Part shown: positions 52,165 through 60,799 of the stretch, in pieces
How positions within the stretch are numbered: position 1 is the first letter of the stretch
Layout: each line of letters opens with the position of its first letter
Assembly: GCF_026626635.1 (NCBI RefSeq)
Contig: NZ_JAPNKA010000001.1
Location: 6,572,001 to 6,636,000, forward strand
From: Archangium lansingense
Lineage (GTDB): Bacteria; Myxococcota; Myxococcia; Myxococcales; Myxococcaceae
DNA length: 64,000 nucleotides
Direction of reading: 5' to 3'
Translations under genes and position numbers: made by a program
Notes under the pieces: generated by a model
What the model saw: the letters and a program-made list of their open reading frames with translations, nothing else
What the model was told of the DNA's origin: nothing
The model's database searches: none

Positions 52165-53037
52165 ATGATCGCCACCGCGCTCCTCGTCTTCCTCGCCGCG
52201 ACGCCGTCCGGCACCGATCCCCTCCGCGCCTCCCTCCAGGAGCGCATCGCCCAGGTGAAGGGCGCCACCGTGGCGGTTGCCTATCAGCACCTAGGCAACC
52301 CCAAGGACTCGCTCTACCTGGAGGCCGATCGTTCCTTCCATGCCGCCAGCACCATGAAGGTGCCGGTGATGATTGAGTTCTTCCGCCAGGTAGATGCCGG
52401 CAAGCTGTCCCTGGGCCAGCAGCTGCCTCTGGCCAACCAGTTCGCTTCCATCGTGGATGGCTCGCCGTATGCCCTGGATGCGAAGGACGACGAGGACGCC
52501 TCCCTCTATGAGCGGCTCGGCAAGCCGGTGCCGGCGCGCGAGCTCGTCGAGCGGATGATCACCCGCTCCAGCAATCTGGCGACCAACACCGTCATCGCCC
52601 TGGTGGACGCGAAGCGCGTCACGAAGACCCTGCGTTCGCTGGGAGCCCAACAGATGAACGTGCTGCGCGGTGTGGAGGACGGGAAGGCGTACCAGAAGGG
52701 CCTCAATAACTCCGCGACGGCGCGCGACCTCGCTACCCTGATGACGGCCATCGAGCAGGGGAAGGCCGCGTCACCTGCCTCCACGCAGGCCATGCGCACC
52801 ATCCTCCTGGCCCAGGAACTGAACCTGGAGATCCCCGCTGGACTGCCGCCGGGCACACCCGTGGCGCATAAGACGGGGCAGATCTCTGGCGTCCTCCACG
52901 ACGCCGCCATCGTCTACCCGCCCAACCGTCCTCCCTACATCCTCGTGGTGCTCACCAGCGGCATCCCGGACGAGAAGGTGGCCCGCGCGCTCATCGCCGA
53001 CCTCTCCCGGCAGGTCTACGCGCACGCGACGCGGTAA
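52165..53037 (+). CDS. Class A beta-lactamase-like serine hydrolase
   Basis: About 290 residues with a short hydrophobic N-terminus that may be a signal peptide. The active-site motifs are STMK (S62, K65), SSN (135-137, SDN equivalent) and KTG (236-238). The omega-loop region is atypical: an Glu at about 171 (GVEDGK) lacks the ExxLN pattern. So hydrolysis of beta-lactams is possible but uncertain; an esterase or peptidase role is an alternative. Starts 61 bp after the third Clp-like gene on the same strand but with no overlap, so it need not belong to that locus. No AmpR-type regulator adjacent. Confidence 0.75.
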   Translation: MIATALLVFLAATPSGTDPLRASLQERIAQVKGATVAVAYQHLGNPKDSLYLEADRSFHAASTMKVPVMIEFFRQVDAGKLSLGQQLPLANQFASIVDGSPYALDAKDDEDASLYERLGKPVPARELVERMITRSSNLATNTVIALVDAKRVTKTLRSLGAQQMNVLRGVEDGKAYQKGLNNSATARDLATLMTAIEQGKAASPASTQAMRTILLAQELNLEIPAGLPPGTPVAHKTGQISGVLHDAAIVYPPNRPPYILVVLTSGIPDEKVARALIADLSRQVYAHATR

Positions 53038-53050
53038 CGGATCCAGGGTC

Positions 53051-54478
53051 TTATGCCTCCCGGCGCTCTGCCTTGTCAGGAGCAGCCGGCTCGCCCTCGG
53101 GCTTCATCGCGCCCACCAGCGCCATCATCTGCGCCACCATCGTGGTCAGCGCCTGGCCCTCCTGCGCACCCGCGCCCCCTCCGATGGTGACGGAGCGCAG
53201 CTCCTGGGGCTGAGGCATCTTCTCGGCGATGGACGGCAGCAGCTCCACCATCCGCGCCTGGAGGTTGGCCGAGCTGAGCCCGTTGAGGATGCGCTCGCGG
53301 CTCTCCAACTGCTCCAGCTCCACCTGCTTCTGCCGGTTGGCCGCGGTGCGTTGCAGGTCCTGTAGCTCGATGGCCGTCAGGGCCTCGCGCTTGCGCTGCG
53401 CGGCCTCTGCCTCCTGCTTCTGCTTCGCCACGTCCGCTTCCACCGCCAGTCGTGCCTTCTCCAGCTCGGCTCCCTGGAGCGCGGACTGCTGCCGATCGAC
53501 GGCCAGCTTCCGGGCGTCCTCTTCCTCGCGCTGCTGCCGCCGCAGCCGCTCGGCCTGCTCCCGGTCGTACGCCTCCGCTTCCTTGCGCCCGCGCAGCATC
53601 GCCAGCTCGCTGTTGGTCTCCAGCCGCGTCCGCTCGCGCTGCTGCTCCACCTCCTGCTCCCGGTGGGTGATGGCATCCTCCGTCTCCAGCGTGGCCAGCC
53701 GCGCCACGCGCTCGCGCTCGGCCCGGAAGGGCTTCTGCAGGCTCTCCCAGAGCCGCGCCGAGCTCACTACCGCCTCCTTGATCTGTACCGTGACGATGCG
53801 CAGCCCCAGGCCCTTGTCGCCGCCGCCACCGCCCTCGGCCACATGGCGCAGCCGCGCCGTGAGCTCCTCGATGATCGGCTGCTTGTCCGAGAGCACCGCG
53901 TCAATGCTCATGGTGGCCACCTTGTCCTTGATGGCCGCCTCGGCTTGCTCGCGCAGCTGCACGTTCACCACCCGCATCGGGTCCTCGGCGTCCGTGAAGT
54001 CGAGCTTTTTGTACGCGGTGGCGAAGTCCTCGATGATCCACTGCACGTAGCCCTGCACCAGCAGGCCCTGCAGCTCGCGGCAGATGCTGTGCGCGTTGAT
54101 GAGGATGGTCTGCATGGCTCCGGGCACGACCAGGAACGAGTCCGTTGCCGGGTTGAAGCGGAAGGAGACGCCCAGGCCGATGTGCAGGGGCTGGGCGTGG
54201 CCGCGGCGGGTGTGCACGACGTAAGCATTGGGAGGTACTACGACCGTCTTCCATCTCCAGAAGCCGGTGATACGCACGTCCACGGCGTTGCCCGGAATCT
54301 CGCGAGGGGGGGCGGCCAAGGCCCGAGCGGCTCTCGGTGCCATCTGGGCCGCCTGAGCCATCGGCATCACGGCCTTGCGTGCCTTCAGGTCCACCTCGAG
54401 GCGCTGCTGCTGCTCGCGGACCTGATCCAGGTACTCGTTCCTCACCGGCTCGTGGTTCATCGACATCGAGGCCCCCAT
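53051..54478 (-). CDS. SPFH/Band-7 (flotillin-like) protein
   Basis: About 475 residues, with no obvious N-terminal transmembrane helix. An SPFH domain (about residues 60-250; VYGAMQTILINAHSICRELQGL and VVSSARLWESLQKPFRAERERVARLATLE are the conserved end) is followed by a long charged coiled coil (about 250-400; RERTRLETNSELAMLRGRKEAEAYDREQAERLRR) and a Gly/Ala-rich C-terminus. Flotillin-like proteins form membrane-associated rings that organise lipid domains. The partner NfeD-like protein is not adjacent. Start uncertain among ATG codons at 54478, 54466 and 54460. Convergent with the beta-lactamase-like gene. Confidence 0.78.
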   Translation of the reverse strand: MGASMSMNHEPVRNEYLDQVREQQQRLEVDLKARKAVMPMAQAAQMAPRAARALAAPPREIPGNAVDVRITGFWRWKTVVVPPNAYVVHTRRGHAQPLHIGLGVSFRFNPATDSFLVVPGAMQTILINAHSICRELQGLLVQGYVQWIIEDFATAYKKLDFTDAEDPMRVVNVQLREQAEAAIKDKVATMSIDAVLSDKQPIIEELTARLRHVAEGGGGGDKGLGLRIVTVQIKEAVVSSARLWESLQKPFRAERERVARLATLETEDAITHREQEVEQQRERTRLETNSELAMLRGRKEAEAYDREQAERLRRQQREEEDARKLAVDRQQSALQGAELEKARLAVEADVAKQKQEAEAAQRKREALTAIELQDLQRTAANRQKQVELEQLESRERILNGLSSANLQARMVELLPSIAEKMPQPQELRSVTIGGGAGAQEGQALTTMVAQMMALVGAMKPEGEPAAPDKAERREA

Positions 54479-54643
54479 GTCCCGGAGGGGCGCCGGTCAT
54501 CGGCACGCCGTACCCGGAGACTTCGCGCGCATCTAATCAGACTTCGGGTGTCGCTCGCTCCACTCCGTGGCCGTCTCCCGGATTGAGGTGGGGCTCTACC
54601 ATGGGGCTCCCCTTGTCCCACCCGTGATACGTTTCGGGGTGCC

Positions 54644-55345
54644 GTGACCGAACGTCCTTCCATCCTGGTGGTCGATGATGATCCGCACCTGCGCGAGGTG
54701 GTGAGCTTCGCCCTCTCGCAGGCGGGCTTTCACGTCGAGCAGGCCTCCAACGGACGCGCCGGCCTGGATCAGGTGCGTCGCTCCGTGCCCGCGCTCATCG
54801 TCCTGGACATCATGATGCCTGAGATGGACGGGCTGGAGATGTGCCGCGAGGTGCGCCGCACTCATGAGGTCCCCATCGTGTTCCTCTCCTCGCGGGAAGA
54901 CGAGGTGGACCGGATCCTCGGGCTGGAGCTGGGCGGCGATGACTATCTCGCAAAGCCCTTCAGCCCGCGCGAGCTGGTGGCGCGCATCAAGGCCGTGCTG
55001 CGGCGGGCCCGTGCCAACGCGAGCCCCGCGGCCCCCGCGCCCTCGTCCTCCCAGGTGCTGCAGCGCGGACCTCTGCGGATGGACCTGGACCTGTGGCGTG
55101 CCTACTGGAACGGCCAGGAGGTGGTGCTCACGGTTACCGAGTTCCACCTGCTCGCCGCGCTCCTGCGCGCGCCCGGCAAGGCCTTCACCCGCGATGAGCT
55201 GATGACGCGCGTCTACGAAAACGTGGTGGTGAGTGACCGCACCATCGACAGCCACGTGCGGCACATCCGGCAGAAGTTCGCCTCGGCCGGGGGCGAAGTC
55301 ATCCAGACGGTGCATGGCCTTGGCTACCGGCTCGCGATCCCCTGA
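54644..55345 (+). CDS. OmpR-family response regulator
   Basis: About 233 residues. Receiver domain with DDD acidic cluster near residue 11, phospho-acceptor D55 in VLDIMMPEMDG, and Lys in AKPF. C-terminal winged helix (about 135-230: TEFHLLAALLRAPGKAFTRDELM, then DSHVRHIRQKF and HGLGYRL) binds DNA. Start is a GTG at 54644. Its last 32 bp overlap the start of the histidine kinase, giving a coupled two-component system. Target genes unknown. Confidence 0.92.
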   Translation: MTERPSILVVDDDPHLREVVSFALSQAGFHVEQASNGRAGLDQVRRSVPALIVLDIMMPEMDGLEMCREVRRTHEVPIVFLSSREDEVDRILGLELGGDDYLAKPFSPRELVARIKAVLRRARANASPAAPAPSSSQVLQRGPLRMDLDLWRAYWNGQEVVLTVTEFHLLAALLRAPGKAFTRDELMTRVYENVVVSDRTIDSHVRHIRQKFASAGGEVIQTVHGLGYRLAIP

Positions 55346-56963
55346 CCGCCAGCGCGCCCGCCCGCGCTTGTGGATGGTCTTCGCGGCGGTGGGGCTGGGC
55401 GCCCTCGTGATCGCGCTGCTCGGCCTGGTGTTCGTCCGCGTCTACGACAACCAGCTCATCCGCCAGACGGAGACCGAGCTCATCGCCCAGGGCACCGTAG
55501 TCGTCTCGGTCTACGGTGAGCTGCTGCGCGAGAAGGTCGGGACGGAAGACTACGGCCTGACCCGGGTCGCCGCCTGGCCCTTCGCGTCGCCCGCGGACTC
55601 GCAGCTCCAGCCCATCCTTCCCTCGCTCCGGGCCTCGGACGACGCGCTGCCCGCGGTGGAGGATCCACCACTCTCCGCCATCCCCGCAGAGCCTCGTGCG
55701 CTGCAGGCCGGCGAGCAGCTCTCTCCGCTGCTCGTCCAGGTGCGGCGCTCCACTCTGGCCGGCATTCGCGTGGTGGACGCCCAGGGCGTGGTGGTGGCCA
55801 GCAGCTCCTCGGGTCTGGGGACCACGCTGCTGGCCCGCCAGGAGGTCCAGCGCGCCCTGCGGGGCGAGCCCCGCAGCGTTCTGCGCCGACGCCTCGCCGA
55901 TCCCGATGACGCGCCGCTCGCCTCCCTGAGCCGCGATACCGGAGTGCGAGTGACGGTGGTGCTGCCAGTGCTCGTAGGGGAGAAGGTCTGGGGCGCGGTG
56001 GTTCTCTCCCGCACGCCCATGACGTTCGCCAAAGCGGTCTATGCGGATCGATGGAACCTCACAGCTACCGGGCTGGTGCTGCTGGGGGTGGTGGCGTTGA
56101 TGTCGCTGGCCGCGGCGGCGTTGGTGGTCCGTCCGGTGAGAGCCCTGGTGCGGCAGACGCGGGCCATCGCCGCCAGCGCACCCGAAGGCTTCGAGCCGGT
56201 GGCGCGTCCGGTGGTGGAGGAGCTGGCCGAGCTGTCCGAGTCCCTGGCCGGCATGGCCACGGCGCTGAGGGACCGTAACCAATACATCCGCTCCTTCGCG
56301 GCCAACGTGTCACATGAGTTCAAGACGCCGCTGGCCTCCATCCAGGGGGCGGTGGAGCTGCTGCGCGACAGTGCCGACAGCATGTCGTCCGAGCAGCGCG
56401 AGCGTTTTCTCTCCAATGTCGACGCGGATGCCCGGCGGCTCACCCGGCTGGTGCAGCGGTTGCTGGAACTGGCCCGCGCGGACTCGCTGGTGGCGCGTCC
56501 CTCTCAGACGGAGGTGGCTCCCCTCTTGGTGGCGCTGGCGGAGCGAGCCCGAGCCCAGGGGTTGACCGTAGAGGTAGGGGCCGTGCCCGCGGGGCTCGCC
56601 CTGGGCCTGCCCGCCGAGGTGCTGGAGGACATCGTCTGGCAGCTCATCACCAACGCCTCACAGCACGGGGGCGAGGGAGTGCGCGTACGGCTGGAGGCCG
56701 ACATGGCGGGTGAGGGGAGGGGACGGGTGGTGGTGCGCGATGATGGGAAGGGCATCTCCGAGTCCAACCGAGTCCGTGTCTTCGACGCCTTCTTCACCAC
56801 GGCACGCGAGCGAGGAGGCACAGGGCTCGGCTTGACGATTGCCCAGTCGATGCTGCGGGCCTTCGGGGCCAGCCTGGAGCTGTTGCCGTTCGAGCAACAG
56901 GGGGCGGCTTTCGCGGTGGTGGCGGGGGCTCACCGCTTGTGGATGGGCCCTTCCTCGGGCTAG
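55314..56963 (+). CDS. Membrane sensor histidine kinase
   Basis: About 549 residues. Two transmembrane helices (about residues 18-40 and 245-270) enclose a ~205-residue extracytoplasmic sensor; then a HAMP-like linker, the phospho-acceptor box SHEFKTPL (H334) and a GHKL ATPase domain with NASQHG (N box), DDGKGI (G1) and GGTGLGL (G2). The extracytoplasmic part is not a recognised ligand domain. The start is an ATG at 55314 inside the response regulator gene; a start nearer the first helix is possible. It pairs with the upstream response regulator. Confidence 0.88.
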   Translation: MALATGSRSPDRQRARPRLWMVFAAVGLGALVIALLGLVFVRVYDNQLIRQTETELIAQGTVVVSVYGELLREKVGTEDYGLTRVAAWPFASPADSQLQPILPSLRASDDALPAVEDPPLSAIPAEPRALQAGEQLSPLLVQVRRSTLAGIRVVDAQGVVVASSSSGLGTTLLARQEVQRALRGEPRSVLRRRLADPDDAPLASLSRDTGVRVTVVLPVLVGEKVWGAVVLSRTPMTFAKAVYADRWNLTATGLVLLGVVALMSLAAAALVVRPVRALVRQTRAIAASAPEGFEPVARPVVEELAELSESLAGMATALRDRNQYIRSFAANVSHEFKTPLASIQGAVELLRDSADSMSSEQRERFLSNVDADARRLTRLVQRLLELARADSLVARPSQTEVAPLLVALAERARAQGLTVEVGAVPAGLALGLPAEVLEDIVWQLITNASQHGGEGVRVRLEADMAGEGRGRVVVRDDGKGISESNRVRVFDAFFTTARERGGTGLGLTIAQSMLRAFGASLELLPFEQQGAAFAVVAGAHRLWMGPSSG

Positions 56964-57082
56964 ACCCACCCCTCGCTCGAGGTGGCCCCATGCTAATCTG
57001 CGTCCGTGACGCGGCAGGTGGGGTGCCTGCGTGCCTAAGGGGGCCTGACCCAAGGGTCTGGGCACTGCAAGGAAGCAACACC

Positions 57083-57643
57083 ATGATGAAGAACGAGAGA
57101 CTCGTTTTCGATCAGACCGTCGAGGGGCTTTTCGTCCGGGCTCTTGGCAACAAGATCACGCCCGCGCTCAAGCAGCAGTTGAGGCAGGCGGGGTTGGACC
57201 TGGACAAGCGGCTGCTGCCAGCCTACCCGGTGGAGGTCTGGGAGCGGTGCCTGGGCCTGACGGCGAAGTCGTTGCACCCGGGGAAGCCAGATGCGGAGGC
57301 CTTCCGGCTGCTCGGCGAGCGGCACATCGAAGGGTACAGCGAGACGATGTTGGGCCGCGCCCTCTTCGGTGTGTTCCGGCTGCTGAACCGCAAGCGGAGG
57401 CTGGCGCGCGTGCGGCAGAACTTCCGCGCGGGCAACAACTACCAGGAAGTCCTCATCACCGATGTGGGGCCCACCCAGGTGGACATGTGGTTGAACGAGC
57501 GCGGCATGCTGCGCCACTTCAAGCACGGTATCGTTCTAGGCACGGGGCGCTGCGCGGGGGACCACGAGACGACTGCGGAGCTGCGCCACTATGATGCTGA
57601 GGGCGTAACATTCCGCATCTCTTGGCCCGAGGAGCTGCGCTGA
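57083..57643 (+). CDS. TIGR02265/DUF2378 Myxococcales-specific protein
   Basis: About 186 residues. Matches the TIGR02265 (Myxococcales-restricted) pattern: starts with KNERLVFDQTVEGLFVRAL, then LKQQLRQAGLDLDKRLLPAYPVEVWERCL, ERHIEGYSETMLGRALFGVFRLL and a C-terminal mixed alpha/beta part ending in ITDVGPTQVDMWL. The biochemical function is unknown. Many copies occur per myxobacterial genome. Start is an ATG at 57083, with AAGGAAG upstream. It stands alone between the histidine kinase and the AttH-like gene. Confidence 0.85.
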   Translation: MMKNERLVFDQTVEGLFVRALGNKITPALKQQLRQAGLDLDKRLLPAYPVEVWERCLGLTAKSLHPGKPDAEAFRLLGERHIEGYSETMLGRALFGVFRLLNRKRRLARVRQNFRAGNNYQEVLITDVGPTQVDMWLNERGMLRHFKHGIVLGTGRCAGDHETTAELRHYDAEGVTFRISWPEELR

Positions 57644-57715
57644 CGTGATGTGACGCTGCGCTTCTTGCCGTGCCGCGTTAGCTCTGCGAGGGTGCACGTA
57701 TAGGGGGGTGACGTT

Positions 57716-58789
57716 ATGCCGACGAGCGAGCAAGCGAACCTGCCACGCTGGAAGAAGCAGGCGGGGTTCTTCGAGATCTGGTTCCTGTGTGTCCTCGACC
57801 CGGGCGGCGAGCGCGCCTGGTGGCTGCGCTACACGATCTTCACGCCGGCACCGGGCGCTCCCGGTGAGCCTCGGGCCACGCTGTGGGCGGCGGCCTTCGA
57901 CTGCGCTTCGCCGGATGGGCCCGCGGTAGCAGTGAAGGCCATTCATCCGATCTCGGCCTTCGATGCTGGGACACCGGGCCGCTTCGGCATTCGCATTGGC
58001 GATGCGGAGCTGTCGCCGGGCAAGTGCCATGGCAGCGTCGCCTCGGGCGGGCACTCCATCGCGTGGGATCTGCGCTACACCCCCGAGTCCACCCAGGCCG
58101 TCCGGCGCACGCCGCGGGGCGTGGGGCTGCTGCCGTTGACCACGCACGTCAATCACTCCCACGACGACATCACCTTCAGCGGGACCGTCACCGTGGACGG
58201 CAAGCAGATGGAGGTGCGCGGTGCTCCGGGTCTGCAGAAGCACCTGTGGGGCCACCGGCGCATCGAGGAGCTGACCTGGCTGTACTGCCCGACGTTCCGC
58301 GAGGACTCGGAGGCCCGCCTGGAGGCCCTCACCGTGCGTCCCCGCCGTGATCGCGGCCCGCGCCTCACACCCATCTACCTGCGCACCGCGCAAGCACAGC
58401 ACTCCTTCCATGAAGTGCCCGGCCTGCTGTTCACCAAGATGGAGGCGCCTCGCCCCGGCGAGCTGCTCTTCCAGGCGACGTCCGCCACCGTGTCCGTGAA
58501 GGGGCGCGCCTGGTGCGATCCGCGGACGCTGGTGGGCTACGCGTACAGGGACCCGGAGGGCTGGGACGTGCACGTGGCCCAGAGCGACGTGGCCAACTGC
58601 GAGCTGGAGTTCTTCTCCCGCTCCCATCCCTACGCGGCCTGGAAGCCGGACGGGAAGAAGCTCACCTCCGCCGTCGGCGCCCTGGAGTTCCATGGCCCTG
58701 AGCGGCTCGAGGGCGTGCGCTACGTCGAGTGGGACGGCACCGTGCTGCCGGAGCAGGCGGCTCCCCTCAAGGCGGTGGAGGGCACGTGA
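57716..58789 (+). CDS. AttH/CrtC-like lipocalin-type protein (hydroxyneurosporene-synthase family)
   Basis: About 357 residues. Sequence pattern fits the AttH/CrtC superfamily of two stacked lipocalin-like beta-barrels: W-rich entry (GFFEIWFLCVLD), strand pairs such as ITFSGTVTVDGKQMEVRGAPGLQKHLWGHRR, with conserved Trp-Gly-His in the barrel link. CrtC adds water to carotenoids; AttH-type proteins are of unknown function and bind hydrophobic ligands. The last codon overlaps the start of the fumarylacetoacetase-family gene (TGATG), so the two are coupled and likely act in one pathway. Confidence 0.65.
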   Translation: MPTSEQANLPRWKKQAGFFEIWFLCVLDPGGERAWWLRYTIFTPAPGAPGEPRATLWAAAFDCASPDGPAVAVKAIHPISAFDAGTPGRFGIRIGDAELSPGKCHGSVASGGHSIAWDLRYTPESTQAVRRTPRGVGLLPLTTHVNHSHDDITFSGTVTVDGKQMEVRGAPGLQKHLWGHRRIEELTWLYCPTFREDSEARLEALTVRPRRDRGPRLTPIYLRTAQAQHSFHEVPGLLFTKMEAPRPGELLFQATSATVSVKGRAWCDPRTLVGYAYRDPEGWDVHVAQSDVANCELEFFSRSHPYAAWKPDGKKLTSAVGALEFHGPERLEGVRYVEWDGTVLPEQAAPLKAVEGT

Positions 58790-59700
58790 TGCTGACCCTG
58801 GCGTCGCGCGCCGTCCCAGCCGTACTGCAGGCGCTGGATCCGGCTCGTACTCCCGGACGCACGCAGCCCCTGGTGCTGGCCCCGAAGCGGGTGCATGCGC
58901 TCGGCCTCACCTACGCGGCCCATATCAACGAGACGGGCAGCGAGGCGGGAGGCCCGGCCGTCTTCGCCAAGGACGCCTCGTCGCTGCTGGTGCAGGGGGA
59001 CTCGGTGGCGAGCCCCTCGCGCGACGCGATGCTGGCGGCGGTGGCGAAGCTGGATGCGGCGCTGTCCTCGCGGGTGGCCTCGCGCTTCCCAGAGCTGCCG
59101 CCGCTGCTGGACTACGAGGTGGAGCTGGGTCTGGTGCTGCTGGAGGAGGTGCGCGCGGACGCGCTGGAACGTCCGGACTTCGCGCCACCGGTGGGCTACT
59201 TCCTCGCCAATGATGTGTCGGCGCGCACGGTGCAGGTGCTGGGCGAGGGCCGGCCGGACCGGATGGCCTTCTGGGGCGCCGCCAAGAGCTTCCCGGGCTT
59301 CCTCGTGGCCGGACCCGTCCTGTGGGTGCCGGACGCGCCCCAGGCCGAGGCGTGCCTGGATGTGACGCTCACCCTCACCGTGAATGGAGAGGTCCGCCAG
59401 CGGGGCCGGACGATGGATCTCATCGCCTCGCCGCGCGAGCTGCTGCGGCTGGCCGCGCGCGCGGTGCCCTCTGGGGTGCTGGAGAAGGGGGACGCCGTCC
59501 TCACCGGGACGCCCGCGGGAGTCGCCTTCACGGTGCCCGCGTGGAAGCGCAAGCTGGCGGCGCTGCTGCCGGGCCCCACGGCGAGGCTCTCTGCCGCGTT
59601 GCGCACCCACGCCACCAACCCGCGCATGTTGAAGGCCGGGGACGTGGTGGAGATGGACGGCGGCGTGCTGGGCCACCGTCGCATCACCATCACCGGCTGA
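58789..59700 (+). CDS. Fumarylacetoacetate-hydrolase-family protein
   Basis: About 303 residues. Contains the FAH catalytic strand features: DYEVELGLVL (metal-binding Glu), GYFLANDVSARTVQ, SFPGFLVAGPVLW and LTGTPAGV with the metal-binding cluster. FAH-family members cleave or decarboxylate beta-diketo acids or hydrate enols, typical in aromatic or sterol degradation. Starts in a TGATG overlap with the AttH/CrtC-like gene. Convergent with the alpha/beta hydrolase gene with no gap. Confidence 0.78.
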   Translation: MLTLASRAVPAVLQALDPARTPGRTQPLVLAPKRVHALGLTYAAHINETGSEAGGPAVFAKDASSLLVQGDSVASPSRDAMLAAVAKLDAALSSRVASRFPELPPLLDYEVELGLVLLEEVRADALERPDFAPPVGYFLANDVSARTVQVLGEGRPDRMAFWGAAKSFPGFLVAGPVLWVPDAPQAEACLDVTLTLTVNGEVRQRGRTMDLIASPRELLRLAARAVPSGVLEKGDAVLTGTPAGVAFTVPAWKRKLAALLPGPTARLSAALRTHATNPRMLKAGDVVEMDGGVLGHRRITITG

Positions 59701-60753
59701 TCAGGCCTGGGCCTCCAGCGCCTGGAGGATCACCGGGTAGGTGTCGCGCGAGGCGGTGCTGCCCATGAAGGTGTCCAGGTGCCCGTACCCCTCGAGCACC
59801 TTGCGCTCGTAGAGGCCCGCGCCGTTGGCCTCCCTCAGCCACTCGTACGTCTGCTCCGAGGCGGTGGGCAGGTACGTCTGGTTGTGGTCGCCCACCACGA
59901 AGGTGATGGGGAGCTTGAGGTGCTTCGGATCCAGGTAGTCGGGTGGCCTGGCGTTGCCGTAGCGCCGGAGGTTCTCCTCCTTGCCGTAGTCGTAGCGCAC
60001 CGCGTGCCCCACCCGAGCCATCTGCGCCAGGTGGCGGAACGTCTGCATGTTGCAGCGGCCGAACTGCTCGTGCAGCCGCTCATGTGTCTGGGTGTTGATC
60101 CGCGCGTGCCGGTACAGGCGCCCGTACAGGAAGGAGAGCCGGTGGCACACCGTGCTGTCGCACTCCCTGTACATCAGGTCCACCATCGTTCCGAAGGCGG
60201 CCTGGAGCCTCGGGTTCTGCGTGCCCTCGCCCGGGGTCATGTAGTTCACCGCCACGTCCAGCATCTCCGGCAGCCGCAGCCGGGACTTGACTAGCGTGGA
60301 GCGGGGCACTCGGTGGTGCAGCGCCACCTGAGAGGCCACCACGCCGCGCACGTCCGGCAGGTACCCCGCCGCCAGCGACATGAAGAACATCACCGAGCCG
60401 GCGCAGTGCACCACCGCCTGCACGCTGTCCGCCTTCGTCACCTCGCGCACCTTGCGCACGGCGGCGGGCATGTCGTGCTCGGCCGCCTCGTCCAGCGAGA
60501 ACTGGCGCAGCGGGAGCTGGGTGCTGGCTCGCCAGTCCAGCAGCCACGTGTCGTAGCCGTGGCGCACCAGGTACTGCACGAAGTTCTCCGAGATCGTGGG
60601 CAGCTTGAACATGCCGCTCCACACTCCGGCCCCATGTACCAGCAGCACCGGTCCCTTCGTGCCGCCCTGGTGGCGGGTGAGCCGAAGCGGGACGCCGTCA
60701 CCCGCGTTGAACTCGTACCGCTCGGAGGCCGGCTGTGTGTCCATGATCCTCAT
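59701..60753 (-). CDS. Alpha/beta hydrolase with Cys at the nucleophile position
   Basis: About 350 residues. The oxyanion loop is VLLVHGAGVWSGMF; the nucleophile elbow reads VVHCAGS, so the residue normally Ser is Cys117; the acid is in VVGDHNQ and the His in YGHLD. A Cys triad is typical of dienelactone hydrolase-like or PHA-synthase-like hydrolases, and is also seen in some sterol or lipid esterases. Start ATG at 60753 with GAGGAG 6 nt before. Downstream of two GMC oxidoreductase genes on the same strand (46-bp gap), so they probably form an operon. Confidence 0.75.
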   Translation of the reverse strand: MRIMDTQPASERYEFNAGDGVPLRLTRHQGGTKGPVLLVHGAGVWSGMFKLPTISENFVQYLVRHGYDTWLLDWRASTQLPLRQFSLDEAAEHDMPAAVRKVREVTKADSVQAVVHCAGSVMFFMSLAAGYLPDVRGVVASQVALHHRVPRSTLVKSRLRLPEMLDVAVNYMTPGEGTQNPRLQAAFGTMVDLMYRECDSTVCHRLSFLYGRLYRHARINTQTHERLHEQFGRCNMQTFRHLAQMARVGHAVRYDYGKEENLRRYGNARPPDYLDPKHLKLPITFVVGDHNQTYLPTASEQTYEWLREANGAGLYERKVLEGYGHLDTFMGSTASRDTYPVILQALEAQA

Positions 60754-60799
60754 GGCCCTCTCCTCGTTCACAGGGACGGCCCGAGGGCCGCCCGGGTTG

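Noticed and set aside
52165..53037. The beta-lactamase-like gene as a part of the Clp-like operon
   Set aside because: A 61-bp gap, no translational overlap and a possible signal peptide make it more likely an unrelated gene.
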